Assembly (NCBI GenBank): GCA_030602265.1 | Contig: JAUWAB010000036.1 | Location: forward strand, 1 to 39,533 | Source of the DNA: Prolixibacteraceae bacterium | GTDB taxonomy: Bacteria; Bacteroidota; Bacteroidia; Bacteroidales; Prolixibacteraceae | Length of the DNA: 39,533 nt | Reading direction: 5' to 3' | Shown: piece after piece, positions 31,033 through 39,500 of the stretch | Layout of the letters: the number at the start of each line of letters is the position of its first letter | Numbering within the stretch: the stretch's first letter is position 1 | Made by a program: the position numbers and the translations under genes | Notes under the pieces: generated by a model | The model's input: only the letters and a program-made list of their open reading frames with translations | Databases searched by the model: none | What the model was told of the DNA's origin: nothing

Positions 31033-32424
31033 TTATCCGGAATAGCTCTCCGGATCAATATTCTTCAGTATGGAATCCATAAAACTGCGGATGTTCATGG
31101 AGAACGATCTCATTTGCCTGGCAATAGCCCTGATTACCCGCGAATTAGCTTCACTTCCCATTTCTCCGGGAATCAATTCCATAAGCTTTTCCAGTTCCGG
31201 GAGATCACTGACCTCAATCTTCGGATCAGAGACCATCCTTACCGGTACGTTTTTTTTCAGGATCCGGTCTATCTCTCTGGCTGCTGAAGCCGATTGAAGG
31301 GCTGCGGTATTAATTAGAAAATCGTAAGAAAAAGCACCATTTCCCGCTGAATCTCTGAGTGCCAATAAAAATGGATGGCTGTTTTCGGAATCCTGATAGG
31401 CTTTACGCAGGACCTGCAACTGAAACTCCTCGAAAACGGTATGGCGGTTGGATACGATCTGGACGGCATTATCGCGGGCCCGTGATGCCCCCAATATCGA
31501 CTTCAGGTTGATCCACATCATGCGGGTCGTGCTTACCCCCGGAAGCGGTTTCATATGATAAGGCATCGAAACATCCCCCATATAGTGCATGCCCCACCCC
31601 ATAAACCGCCATCCCCAGTATGGCTGACCCTGTTGAAAGGCAAATTCCGACAAGGCCTTATACAGGAAAATCCGGTAATCAATATAGGTCTCCCTGAGAA
31701 ATGGGCCAAACTTGTACAAAATGCCTGCTTCATGAAAAAAGCCCATATGAAACGGCGCCTGACTGCTGTACTCCAGGTTGGGATTTCCGAATGGCTGTAT
31801 ACCAAAACCATAGCGCTTCCCGTATGCCGTGCCGTTATCCTCAAATAAACCCAGGTCAAATCCGTAATCCGGTTCATCATTTGCCGTACACAACACCTCG
31901 AAAGGGTCCAGCATTTCGCCGGCCCTGACCCATACATACCTGGAAGAGAGCATGGCTCCCGGATTAGCCAGGGTCGTGATGGCTGCCGGATCAGCAGGGT
32001 CCCGGTTAAAGGATTCCTGCCCGGGGATCAGGTGCAGATAAAGCGGAACCTTTACATGCGGATTTATCCTGATGGCGGAATAAAAACGTTCCAGAATATC
32101 ATCCGGGTTACCGGTTGCCCTGAACATCAGGGCTTCCGGACAAGGCTTGTAATTGGGGAGATTGGTGACTGACCACGCTTCCTGCCGGCCCAGGAAATTT
32201 GCCAGTTCAGATTCGGTCCGGATCAGAAAATCCTTCAGGGTGACCGCCTCCACAGCGGTCGCATATCTCCAGACCGGATGGTTTGCCAGTGCAGGCTTCA
32301 CCAGTAAAGGGTGTTCCGACCAGGCAGCAGCCTCTTTCACCTGAAGTGCCTGCAGGAGATTAATTATCAGCAGAAACACGAAAATATCGCGGGGAGTCCA
32401 TCCTGACATGTATATTTTCTTCAT
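31033..32424 (-). CDS. Zinc-dependent phospholipase C/P1-nuclease-fold exported protein
   Basis: The product is 463 residues on the minus strand and ends 21 bp from the GH127 stop (convergent). An N-terminal hydrophobic segment (about 14-27) is followed by KEAAAWSEHP. Cleavage after AAA would expose Trp35 as the new N-terminus, as in bacterial phospholipase C and P1 nuclease, where the terminal Trp binds zinc. HYMGDVSMPYH (His280, Asp284, His290) has the exact H-x3-D-x5-H spacing of that fold, and HTVFE (His328, Glu332) the H-x3-E pair. These residues support a three-zinc hydrolase. The substrate (phospholipid, nucleic acid or other) is unknown; the protein is longer than classical members. 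Initiation at 32424 or at the internal ATG 32409 are both possible. Confidence 0.65.
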   Translation of the reverse strand: MKKIYMSGWTPRDIFVFLLIINLLQALQVKEAAAWSEHPLLVKPALANHPVWRYATAVEAVTLKDFLIRTESELANFLGRQEAWSVTNLPNYKPCPEALMFRATGNPDDILERFYSAIRINPHVKVPLYLHLIPGQESFNRDPADPAAITTLANPGAMLSSRYVWVRAGEMLDPFEVLCTANDEPDYGFDLGLFEDNGTAYGKRYGFGIQPFGNPNLEYSSQAPFHMGFFHEAGILYKFGPFLRETYIDYRIFLYKALSEFAFQQGQPYWGWRFMGWGMHYMGDVSMPYHMKPLPGVSTTRMMWINLKSILGASRARDNAVQIVSNRHTVFEEFQLQVLRKAYQDSENSHPFLLALRDSAGNGAFSYDFLINTAALQSASAAREIDRILKKNVPVRMVSDPKIEVSDLPELEKLMELIPGEMGSEANSRVIRAIARQMRSFSMNIRSFMDSILKNIDPESYSG

Positions 32425-32700
32425 AACTTCTCAGCATTAGTGAGTTCCTGTTGGCCTCATACCGTTGTTCTTTCAAATTTACTCCCATTTATCCGGAAAT
32501 CAGAGAAAAAACCGCGGAAATTTTGGAAAATTCCGGAAAGTGTCCTCCAAACAAGAGAAAATGACACAACCTGTCATAAAAAGTATTTAAAATACAGATA
32601 ATTCTGAATAAAATTTACGAAATTTAAAGGTCTGAATACCAATGTAATATTTCGGGCATTTGTAATTAAACGATTATTAAACCAAACAAAATCAGGAAAA
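32425..32700. promoter_or_regulatory. Divergent intergenic region with minus-strand -7 box and operator-like palindromes
   Basis: On the minus strand, TAAATTTG (32481 to 32474) matches the -7 box for the phospholipase-fold gene, leaving a leader of about 43 bases; no clean TTTG lies 20 bases upstream. A perfect 17-base palindrome ATGACA-CAACC-TGTCAT (32561-32577) and an AATTTT-GG-AAAATT hairpin (32519-32532) lie between the divergent genes and could be operator sites. No exact TAnnTTTG was found for the plus-strand gene. Confidence 0.4.
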
Positions 32701-34203
32701 ATGAATCGTCGTGAATTTATGGGTGTTGCCGGGCCGGCACTGGCCATCACGGTTGTTCCGCGGCATGTACTGGGAGGCACTGGCTATGTTGCCCCGAGTG
32801 ATAAAATCAACCTGGCCCTGATCGGGGCAGGTACCCAGCAGTTAGGTGAACTGACCAGGCTGATCCGGGATGAGCGGATTCAGGTTGTTTCACTCAGTGA
32901 TCCCAATAAAGAACCGGTGAACTACAAAGCCTGGTCGCCCGATGCAGGTTTACGGCGCCAGATCCGTGAAATGATCGGGAACAGCAATTGGTATGAAGGT
33001 ACACAGATTACGGCCGGCCGTGACTGCGGACTGGATTTTGTCAACAAATATTATGCGGCAAAAACCGGAAAAGCAGACTACCTGGGCTGCACAGCCTATG
33101 CCGATTTCCGGGAGATGCTGGAAAAAGAGAAATCGGTGGATGCCGTTAAGATCATCGTACCCGATCACCTTTACCCGACCCTGGCCATTGCATCCCTTAA
33201 AAAGGGCAAGCATGTGATTATGCACAAGCCGACCGGGAACCGGGTTTACGAACTCCGGAAAACCCTGGAAGCGGTGAGGGAGCACCCCGGACTGACCACG
33301 CATCAGCTCGCCTGGAGCAGCAATGAACGGTATGCCATCGTAAAGAAATGGATTGATGGCGGGGCAATCGGCAACCTGCGCGAGGTTCACAACTGGTCTT
33401 ACCGGCCGGTATGGGAACAATGGCCCGAATATTTTACCGAACGCCCGCCGGTCCCCAAAGGTCTTGACTGGGAATTATGGCTTGGTCCGTGGCCCGAACG
33501 CCCTTATCATCCCAACTATACCCATACGGTATTCAGGGGATGGTTCGACTTTGGTGCCGGAAGTGTGGCCGACATGGGTATTTACAGCCTGTGGCCGCTG
33601 TTTACCACCTTCGGCATTGATACCCCGCCGGTTCAGGTAGAATCGTACAGCACCGTAATGCGGACAACCGATCCGAACGGGGCACAGAAAGCATTGCCCA
33701 ACACAGTATCCTTCCCCTGGTCCTCGGTATTCCGCTGGAAATTTCCGAAAATTCAGTCGGGCCAAGCCCTGGACCTTTTCTGGTACGACGGGGGCATCAA
33801 ACCGAACAATCCCCCTGAACTGGAGGCAGACAACAAATTCCTCGACAGCGAGGGGATGATGTTTGTGGGCGATTCAGGAAAGATTTTAGCCGGATTCAGG
33901 TGCGAAAATCCCCGGATAATTCCGGAACAGAAGATGAAATCGTTTACCGGAACGGAAAAAGCCCCGGAAGTAACGCAGGCCGATGGCACGGATACCTGGA
34001 TTGAAGCCGTCAGGAACCAAAGGCAATCACCGGGGAACCTGCTCAGTTCGGGAGTGGTTAACGAAACCGCGTTACTGGCCATGGTGGCCCTCCGGGCAGG
34101 CGGACGGATCACTTACGACCCGTCGACCATGCAGGTCACCTCTCCCGGAAATGCCGGACAGTACCTCCACCGATCGGCATATCGGCCAGGCTGGGAACTT
34201 TAA
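32701..34203 (+). CDS. Gfo/Idh/MocA family oxidoreductase with Tat-type signal
   Basis: The product is 500 residues. It begins MNRREFMGVAGPALAITV, a twin-arginine export signal, so the enzyme should fold with cofactor in the cytoplasm and work in the periplasm. The Rossmann domain shows NLALIGAGTQQLG (about 38-50), VVSLSDP at the end of strand two, and YADFREMLEKEKSVDAVKIIVPDHLYPTLA. The usual EKP motif is replaced by HKPTGNR (about 175-181). The C-terminal domain has DWELWLGPWPERPY and GWFDFGAGSVADMG, typical of the large exported Bacteroidota and Planctomycetota branch. Family members reduce or oxidise sugar derivatives with NAD(P); the substrate is unknown. It lies 110 bp upstream of a second Tat-type gene and is probably co-transcribed with it. 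Confidence 0.87.
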   Translation: MNRREFMGVAGPALAITVVPRHVLGGTGYVAPSDKINLALIGAGTQQLGELTRLIRDERIQVVSLSDPNKEPVNYKAWSPDAGLRRQIREMIGNSNWYEGTQITAGRDCGLDFVNKYYAAKTGKADYLGCTAYADFREMLEKEKSVDAVKIIVPDHLYPTLAIASLKKGKHVIMHKPTGNRVYELRKTLEAVREHPGLTTHQLAWSSNERYAIVKKWIDGGAIGNLREVHNWSYRPVWEQWPEYFTERPPVPKGLDWELWLGPWPERPYHPNYTHTVFRGWFDFGAGSVADMGIYSLWPLFTTFGIDTPPVQVESYSTVMRTTDPNGAQKALPNTVSFPWSSVFRWKFPKIQSGQALDLFWYDGGIKPNNPPELEADNKFLDSEGMMFVGDSGKILAGFRCENPRIIPEQKMKSFTGTEKAPEVTQADGTDTWIEAVRNQRQSPGNLLSSGVVNETALLAMVALRAGGRITYDPSTMQVTSPGNAGQYLHRSAYRPGWEL

Positions 34204-34258
34204 ATCCGGACACAGATAACCGGAGGATCAGTTATCAACACCAGGTTTGGTCAAATCT

Positions 34259-34271
34259 TGTCTGACAGACA
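34259..34271. other. Perfect palindrome between the two Tat-type genes
   Basis: TGTCTG-A-CAGACA is a 13-base perfect palindrome about 43 bp before the next ATG. A nearby imperfect pair ATAAC...GTTAT (about 34216-34235) could be a hairpin. It may be an operator or a processing site; nothing fixes the role. Confidence 0.3.
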
Positions 34272-34313
34272 GGTCACACCAAAATAAGTCAATCATCAAT
34301 AATTCAATATAGT

Positions 34314-35183
34314 ATGGAAAGAAGATCATTTATCGGAAAAGCCCTTGCCCTTGGCGCAGCGGGCATGCTGGCCCCCTCACTTGTGGGTACTCAAACGGCA
34401 CGGGCCGAAGCCCTGCGCATCAGGAAAAACGGCATCTCACTGGCACAGTGGGCACTCGTCGATGAAGTAAGACAAGGTAAATGGAAAACCCTTGATTTTC
34501 CCAGGGTTGCCAGGGAAGAATTCGGAATCAGCGGTATCGAGTTTGTCAATACCCTGTTTGAAGGGCCAACCACCATGAACTATCTGAATACCCTGAAAAA
34601 GAATGCTGCAGACCAGGGCGTTACCTGTGTCCTGATCATGTGCGATGCAGAAGGCGATGCCTGTTCTCCGACGAAGGAAGCCAGGCGCCAGTTCGAAATT
34701 AACCACCGCAAATGGATTGATGCCGCCCGGTATCTGGGATGCCATTCCATCCGCATCAACTGTATCGGGCCGAAAGAGGCAAACCGTGAGGAAGCCCTGA
34801 AATGGTCGGCAGAAACCTGCAACATGATGCTGGAGTATGCCATTCCGGCTAAAATCAATGTACTGATTGAAAACCACGGAGGCGTGTCAAACGACGCTGA
34901 TTTTATGGTTGCCCTGATGAAAGAGGTTGACAGCCATTATTTAGGCATCCTTCCCGACTGGCGCCAGCCAGGGGGAGATTTCGACAACGTGGACTACCTG
35001 GCCAAAACCATGCCTTACGCAGGAGGTATGTCTTTCAGAAACCAGCCGACTGAAGAACTTACTGCCAAAATGATCCGGCTTGCCTATGAAACCGGTTTCC
35101 GGGGCTGGTATGGTATCGAATCTGCCGGGCGCGAGGCAGTGAAAACCTCAAAAGAACTGTTGCTGAAATATTTACCTGAGTAG
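34314..35183 (+). CDS. Tat-exported xylose-isomerase-like TIM-barrel protein (sugar phosphate isomerase/epimerase family)
   Basis: The product is 289 residues. MERRSFIGKALALGAAGMLA is a Tat signal ending near ARA. The mature part is an AP-endonuclease-2/xylose-isomerase-like TIM barrel with metal-site segments VLIENHGG (about 182-189), GILPDWRQPG (about 213-222) and WYGIESAG (about 264-271). The His commonly found in the late HvK-type strand is not obvious (GGMSFRNQ instead), as in some exported relatives. Such proteins are often annotated sugar phosphate isomerases, yet phosphosugars are not expected in the periplasm. Pairing with the Gfo/Idh/MocA gene suggests conversion of an oxidised (keto) sugar or glycoside, which is inference. 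Confidence 0.83.
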   Translation: MERRSFIGKALALGAAGMLAPSLVGTQTARAEALRIRKNGISLAQWALVDEVRQGKWKTLDFPRVAREEFGISGIEFVNTLFEGPTTMNYLNTLKKNAADQGVTCVLIMCDAEGDACSPTKEARRQFEINHRKWIDAARYLGCHSIRINCIGPKEANREEALKWSAETCNMMLEYAIPAKINVLIENHGGVSNDADFMVALMKEVDSHYLGILPDWRQPGGDFDNVDYLAKTMPYAGGMSFRNQPTEELTAKMIRLAYETGFRGWYGIESAGREAVKTSKELLLKYLPE

Positions 35184-35518
35184 AATTTAGAGACTTTAAG
35201 ACAACAGACAACAGACATCAGACTTTCAGTGTAAAGAATATAGTCTTACTTCAAATAACTGGCAAACGCTAGTCATATGTGCCGGTATCAGGTATCATGT
35301 GTTAAGACACAAAATCTTTGTGGTACGTGGTGTCTTCTCACCTTTGTGGTTTTAAAAAAATCAGTTTCATACGATACTACTGGTTTCAATTAAAATTTCA
35401 CCCGGCCTTTGATTGCAAAGCCTGGAGTCTGTTGTCTGTTGTCTCCCGGTCTTATGTCTGTTTTCCTTTTGTCTGAAAACTAAGCCAAATTTGTTCTAAT
35501 TTTGAGGCAAAACATCTT
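35184..35518. repeat. Intergenic region with inverted AGACAAC heptamer repeats and an octamer-repeat relative
   Basis: No gene is seen. AGACAACAGACAACAGAC (35200-35217) and its exact reverse complement (35427-35444) form an 18-bp inverted repeat about 210 bp apart. Each half is a tandem heptamer (ACAACAG-like units) that continues in degenerate form (ACATCAGAC; GTCTTATGTCTG, 35450-35460). Between them, 35297-35353 carries CTTTGTGG-type units related to the octamer repeats at 3850-4017. CTTTG-ATTG-CAAAG (about 35407-35420) is a small hairpin without a T-run. Confidence 0.6.
35497..35504 (+). promoter_or_regulatory. -7 promoter element for the PorP/SprF-like gene
   Basis: TAATTTTG matches TAnnTTTG. 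A TTTG at 35468-35471 is 25 bases upstream, longer than usual. A start about 7 bases after the box would leave only about 8 bases before the TTG start codon at 35519, so the message would be nearly leaderless. Confidence 0.5.
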
Positions 35519-36529
35519 TTGAGAATTGTACTCACAACAGGATTTATTATTTGCATCAGCCTATTGCTCTTATGCAAAGAAATTCCGGCACAGGATGCCG
35601 CGTTTTCGCAATTCTATTCCAATCCCCTTTATCTCAATCCGGCATTCACCGGAACCCTGGCCGTTCCGCGGATTAACCTGCAGTACCGTGACCAGTGGCA
35701 TGCCTTTAAAAATGCCTATACAACCCAGAGTGCCTCCTTCGATATTCCGGTTGAACGTCTTCGGGGAGGAGTAGGCCTAAACTTAATAAAGGATGCCCAG
35801 GCCAATAACCTGCTCAGGTCACAGCAGCTTAACCTGATTTATTCTTCCATTTTTCAGATTACCGACGACCTCTGGTTCTCAGGCGCCCTGCAGGCCGGAT
35901 ACCAGCATCATTCATTAGACTGGGGAATGCTGGTTTTCCCCGACAACCTGGATCCCTATTCCGGAACGCATACCCTGACGGCCGAAATCCCGATAACCGA
36001 TCCCGAAATGCACTTTTTTGACTTTGCCACCGGAATTCTGGTTTTCGGGGAAAGGATGTTTGCAGGCCTGGCAGCGCACCACCTGTCCCAGCCTGAACAA
36101 TCATGGTACCGGGACGATGATAGAAGAAGCGTGCTGAAGAGAAGGTTCTCTCTTCATTTCGGAACCCGGATACCGGTGCACGTCCATGGTTCCTACCGGA
36201 AGACTTTTGACCTGATGCCTCAGGTAGTACTGATGAACCAGGGCGATTTCAGGCAGTTCAATTACGGGCTTCTGGCCAACATGAAGGGATTTACGGCCGG
36301 CACCTGGTTCCGGCAGGACTTTACCTTCCATTATGATGCACTGATACTCCTGGTCGGATACATGAAAAAACGCTGGCACTTTACCTACAGCTATGATTTT
36401 ACCGTATCCGGAATCGGGGCGCAATCAGGAGGAACCAGTGAAATCTCGCTGGGGTTCCTGCTTAAGGATTTCACCAGACAGACCGCCTTCCCTTTCTACA
36501 CGCCATACAAGGACTACATAGGTGAATAA
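35519..36529 (+). CDS. PorP/SprF family type IX secretion-associated outer-membrane protein
   Basis: The product is 336 residues with an SPI-like signal (hydrophobic run ending IPAQ). The mature start DAAFSQFYSNPLYLNPAFTGT is the diagnostic PorP/SprF opening, followed by RINLQYRDQWHAF and alternating beta-barrel strands ending near YDFTVSGIGAQSGGTSEISLGF. These proteins sit in the outer membrane and help type IX secretion of, or surface anchoring of, particular cargo. The only in-frame start that keeps the whole signal is TTG at 35519; no ATG or GTG lies between the upstream stop and it. The stop codon is directly next to the stop of the minus-strand cargo gene. Confidence 0.9.
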   Translation: MRIVLTTGFIICISLLLLCKEIPAQDAAFSQFYSNPLYLNPAFTGTLAVPRINLQYRDQWHAFKNAYTTQSASFDIPVERLRGGVGLNLIKDAQANNLLRSQQLNLIYSSIFQITDDLWFSGALQAGYQHHSLDWGMLVFPDNLDPYSGTHTLTAEIPITDPEMHFFDFATGILVFGERMFAGLAAHHLSQPEQSWYRDDDRRSVLKRRFSLHFGTRIPVHVHGSYRKTFDLMPQVVLMNQGDFRQFNYGLLANMKGFTAGTWFRQDFTFHYDALILLVGYMKKRWHFTYSYDFTVSGIGAQSGGTSEISLGFLLKDFTRQTAFPFYTPYKDYIGE

Positions 36530-39500
36530 TCAGCGGATCAGCATAACCTGTCCCTGACGCGTATGAGTGTACCCCTGTATGTCGGTATATTCCACCTTCC
36601 AGATGTAATTGCCCATCGGGGCTTCATGACTGTTTCTCAGTCTGCCGTCCCATTTGAACTCCGGATCTCTGGATTCAAAAACAAGGGCACCCCACCGGTT
36701 ATAGACCAACATATGAAAAGCCTGTGGATCGACCCCTATCGTTATAGGCATGAAATACCGGTTTTCGGGGATGTGGCTGTCGGGCCTGAAGGCATTCGGG
36801 GTATATACATCAAAGGGAAGGATCTCTATGGTCATATAGGCGGTATCCCGGCATCCGAAAACAGATTCGGCCATCAAAACAACCGGGTAACTGCCTGTTG
36901 CCATAAACTGGTGATGCGGATGATGTCCTGAGGAGCTTGATCCGTCACCGAAATCCCAGTGGAACAGATCCGCAAGCTGGGTATTATTGGTAAATTTCAG
37001 GTCAGACTGCCCAAGCAGGGCAACCTGAAAGTCCACCTCAAAGGATGCCAACGGTTTAGGGTGCACCCAAATAATATCATGCTTCGTCAGGGTATCCCGA
37101 CAGCCGGTCTGATCCGAAAGCGCAGCCAATGTGATACTGAATTCCCCCGGATCAGCCAGCAAAAACCGAGATTCCGTTCCAGGGTAAATAAGAGAATCCG
37201 TCAGCCATTGAAAAGAGACCATATCATCTCCTGACCTGGGCACAGCATCTACCACAAGTGGCTGACAACCTTCGGTCAACGATAAATCAAAACCCAGATC
37301 AGGTTTTCTCCTGATCTCCTTTTCTGTCCATTCGCTGAAACACCCGAATTCATCAACCCGGAGCCGCACTTTGGATATGGGCTTATCCAGGGTAAGCAGA
37401 ATGGTATCATTGCTTCCGCCAATCATGCGGGCTCCGTCAAAATCCCAGTAACAAAAGGAAGAATCGATGGCATGTGTGTAATAAGCCTCTGCCAGTCTCT
37501 CCTGACAAATCTCCTGATCGAGTGAAATTTCTGCCACCGGAACCGGAAAGATCCTGACCATGTCCTTAATCCGGAATCCGGTTTTACAACCTGTAAGTTC
37601 ATTGGTGATCTGCAGTCCGACATCATAATCGCCAATCCCGGCATAAAAATGGGAAGGATTCTGCAGATTACTCACCGGGGAACCATCGCCGAAATCCCAT
37701 TCAAAAAGAAGGGCATCTGGCACTTTCAGCTGCCCTGAAAAATGGATGGTCGCGGTATCGCATCCCCTGCCGGATAAGGTATTCATGGTAAAATCGGGAT
37801 TTGCCCCAATGGCTTTCCGGGTTGTATCGCTCCAACAGCCATTCTCTTCAACCACGAGCGAAATGAAAGGATCAGAGTTGAAAACCCCTACCGAAACCCG
37901 CAGCTTGTCCCAGGCAATGGAATCCGTCCGGCTGCTCCCGCCAAAATCCCAGTGAAAGTTCGCCCCGGAGGTAGCATTCCCCACATACCTGATTTCCCGG
38001 TCATATCCCTTGCACTTATCATCCGGATCATCGGCAAATTCAAAGCTTGAAGCCGGAACCGGAAATATCCCCATGGAAAAGTTGGCGGATGTCGGACAGC
38101 CGTCAGCGGTAACCAGTTCATAACGCACATCAAATTTGCCCCAGTCCGAAACTTTCACGCCTGTTCCCAAAATTCCGGGATTTTCGAAGGAGAGAATCGC
38201 AGGCTGACTGGTTTTCCACTGAAAAGGCTGGTCTTTCCATATCTCATCTTCTGTGCCTGTAATCAAGGCCTTCAGGCTCTGCTCCTTAGAGCCGCAAATC
38301 AATTCATCTCCCGAAATCCTTATATCCGGAACCGGAAAAACGGTCAGCTTCATGGTATCCCTGGCCGGACATCCGTATTGATTGTAGGCAGCAACTGAAT
38401 ATTCACCTGTTCTGAAAGCACTTATCTGACGAGTATTTTCACCGGTATTCCATTCATACCGTAAGAAACCTTCCCCAGCATCCAGTGAGGCCTGAAAGGG
38501 AGCACACCCCTGCAGGTCACGCCCCAGGTCTGTTTCAGGTTTACTGACCAGAATATAGATGGAATCATTTTGAATACAGCCGTCGACAGTTGATGCTTTA
38601 GCCCAGTATAGTCCTTCCTTTTTGACCGTTATCTCCTGGATGGTATCCCCGGTGTTCCACGAAAAATAATCAAAATAGGGCCCTGCATCCAGGGTGATCG
38701 ATTCCCCATAACACAGCGCCAATGTATCTCCTTCAAAATCGATGCTTTGTCCCAGGTCAAGAACCAGGTCAAGGTTAAACCCGACGCCGTAACCGTAGGA
38801 TTCATATCCTCCGTATCCGTACACATAGGCCAGGAAACCGCGGTCGGGATTCAGGTTCCGCAGGCGGTATGTTCCCGGACCAATGGCAATCTGGGCATAC
38901 GAGTATTTTGTTCCGGTAAATGGCCTGAAACGGTCCCCGACCATGGCACCGTTCAGTTCAATATTTCCGGTTTCTGAAGTGAGGGCCACCACATTCACAT
39001 AATAGGTTTTTATCTGGTTGGATATATAGGTTACAAAAGTCACATCGTTTTTAGATTGGCTCACCGGGCTGAGAATAATCATAAACGGATCGCCGTTTCC
39101 ACCGGTAAATATATTATCGGTACGGTTCGACTGGCTGTATTGGGCCACCATAACGGGCTTGCTGGCAAATATTCTGGACGGCTCTATGCTTTCCAGCAGG
39201 AATTCATAAAACTCCCCTCGCTGCAGGGTAATGGGTGGACGGTTACCAATCCATACCCTGGTCCCGTTGTCCGAAGCCATGACCCTGTAACGGTCGGAAC
39301 GCCGGGTCAGAAGCGGAACGGCATAATATTCCCTGCCCCAGGCCTGCACAGGAGGAACCTGCTCGTAGAGATGGTCGTAGCCCGACATATCAGGCAATGA
39401 GGGTATGGTGGTACTGTATGAACCGGAATATACCGCAATTGGCTTATCAGCACTGATATGGCTGCCGGTCAGGTCACCCTGTCCAGAAAGATTCCGGGCA

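Noticed and set aside
31036-31054. TCCGGA-N7-TCCGGA hairpin as terminator between convergent genes
   Set aside because: It lies inside the minus-strand coding end and has no T-run on either strand.
34990-35060. Loss of a metal-ligand His in the TIM-barrel protein as evidence of inactivity
   Set aside because: Exported relatives commonly differ at this strand and other metal residues (Glu, Asp, Glu) are present, so inactivity cannot be claimed.
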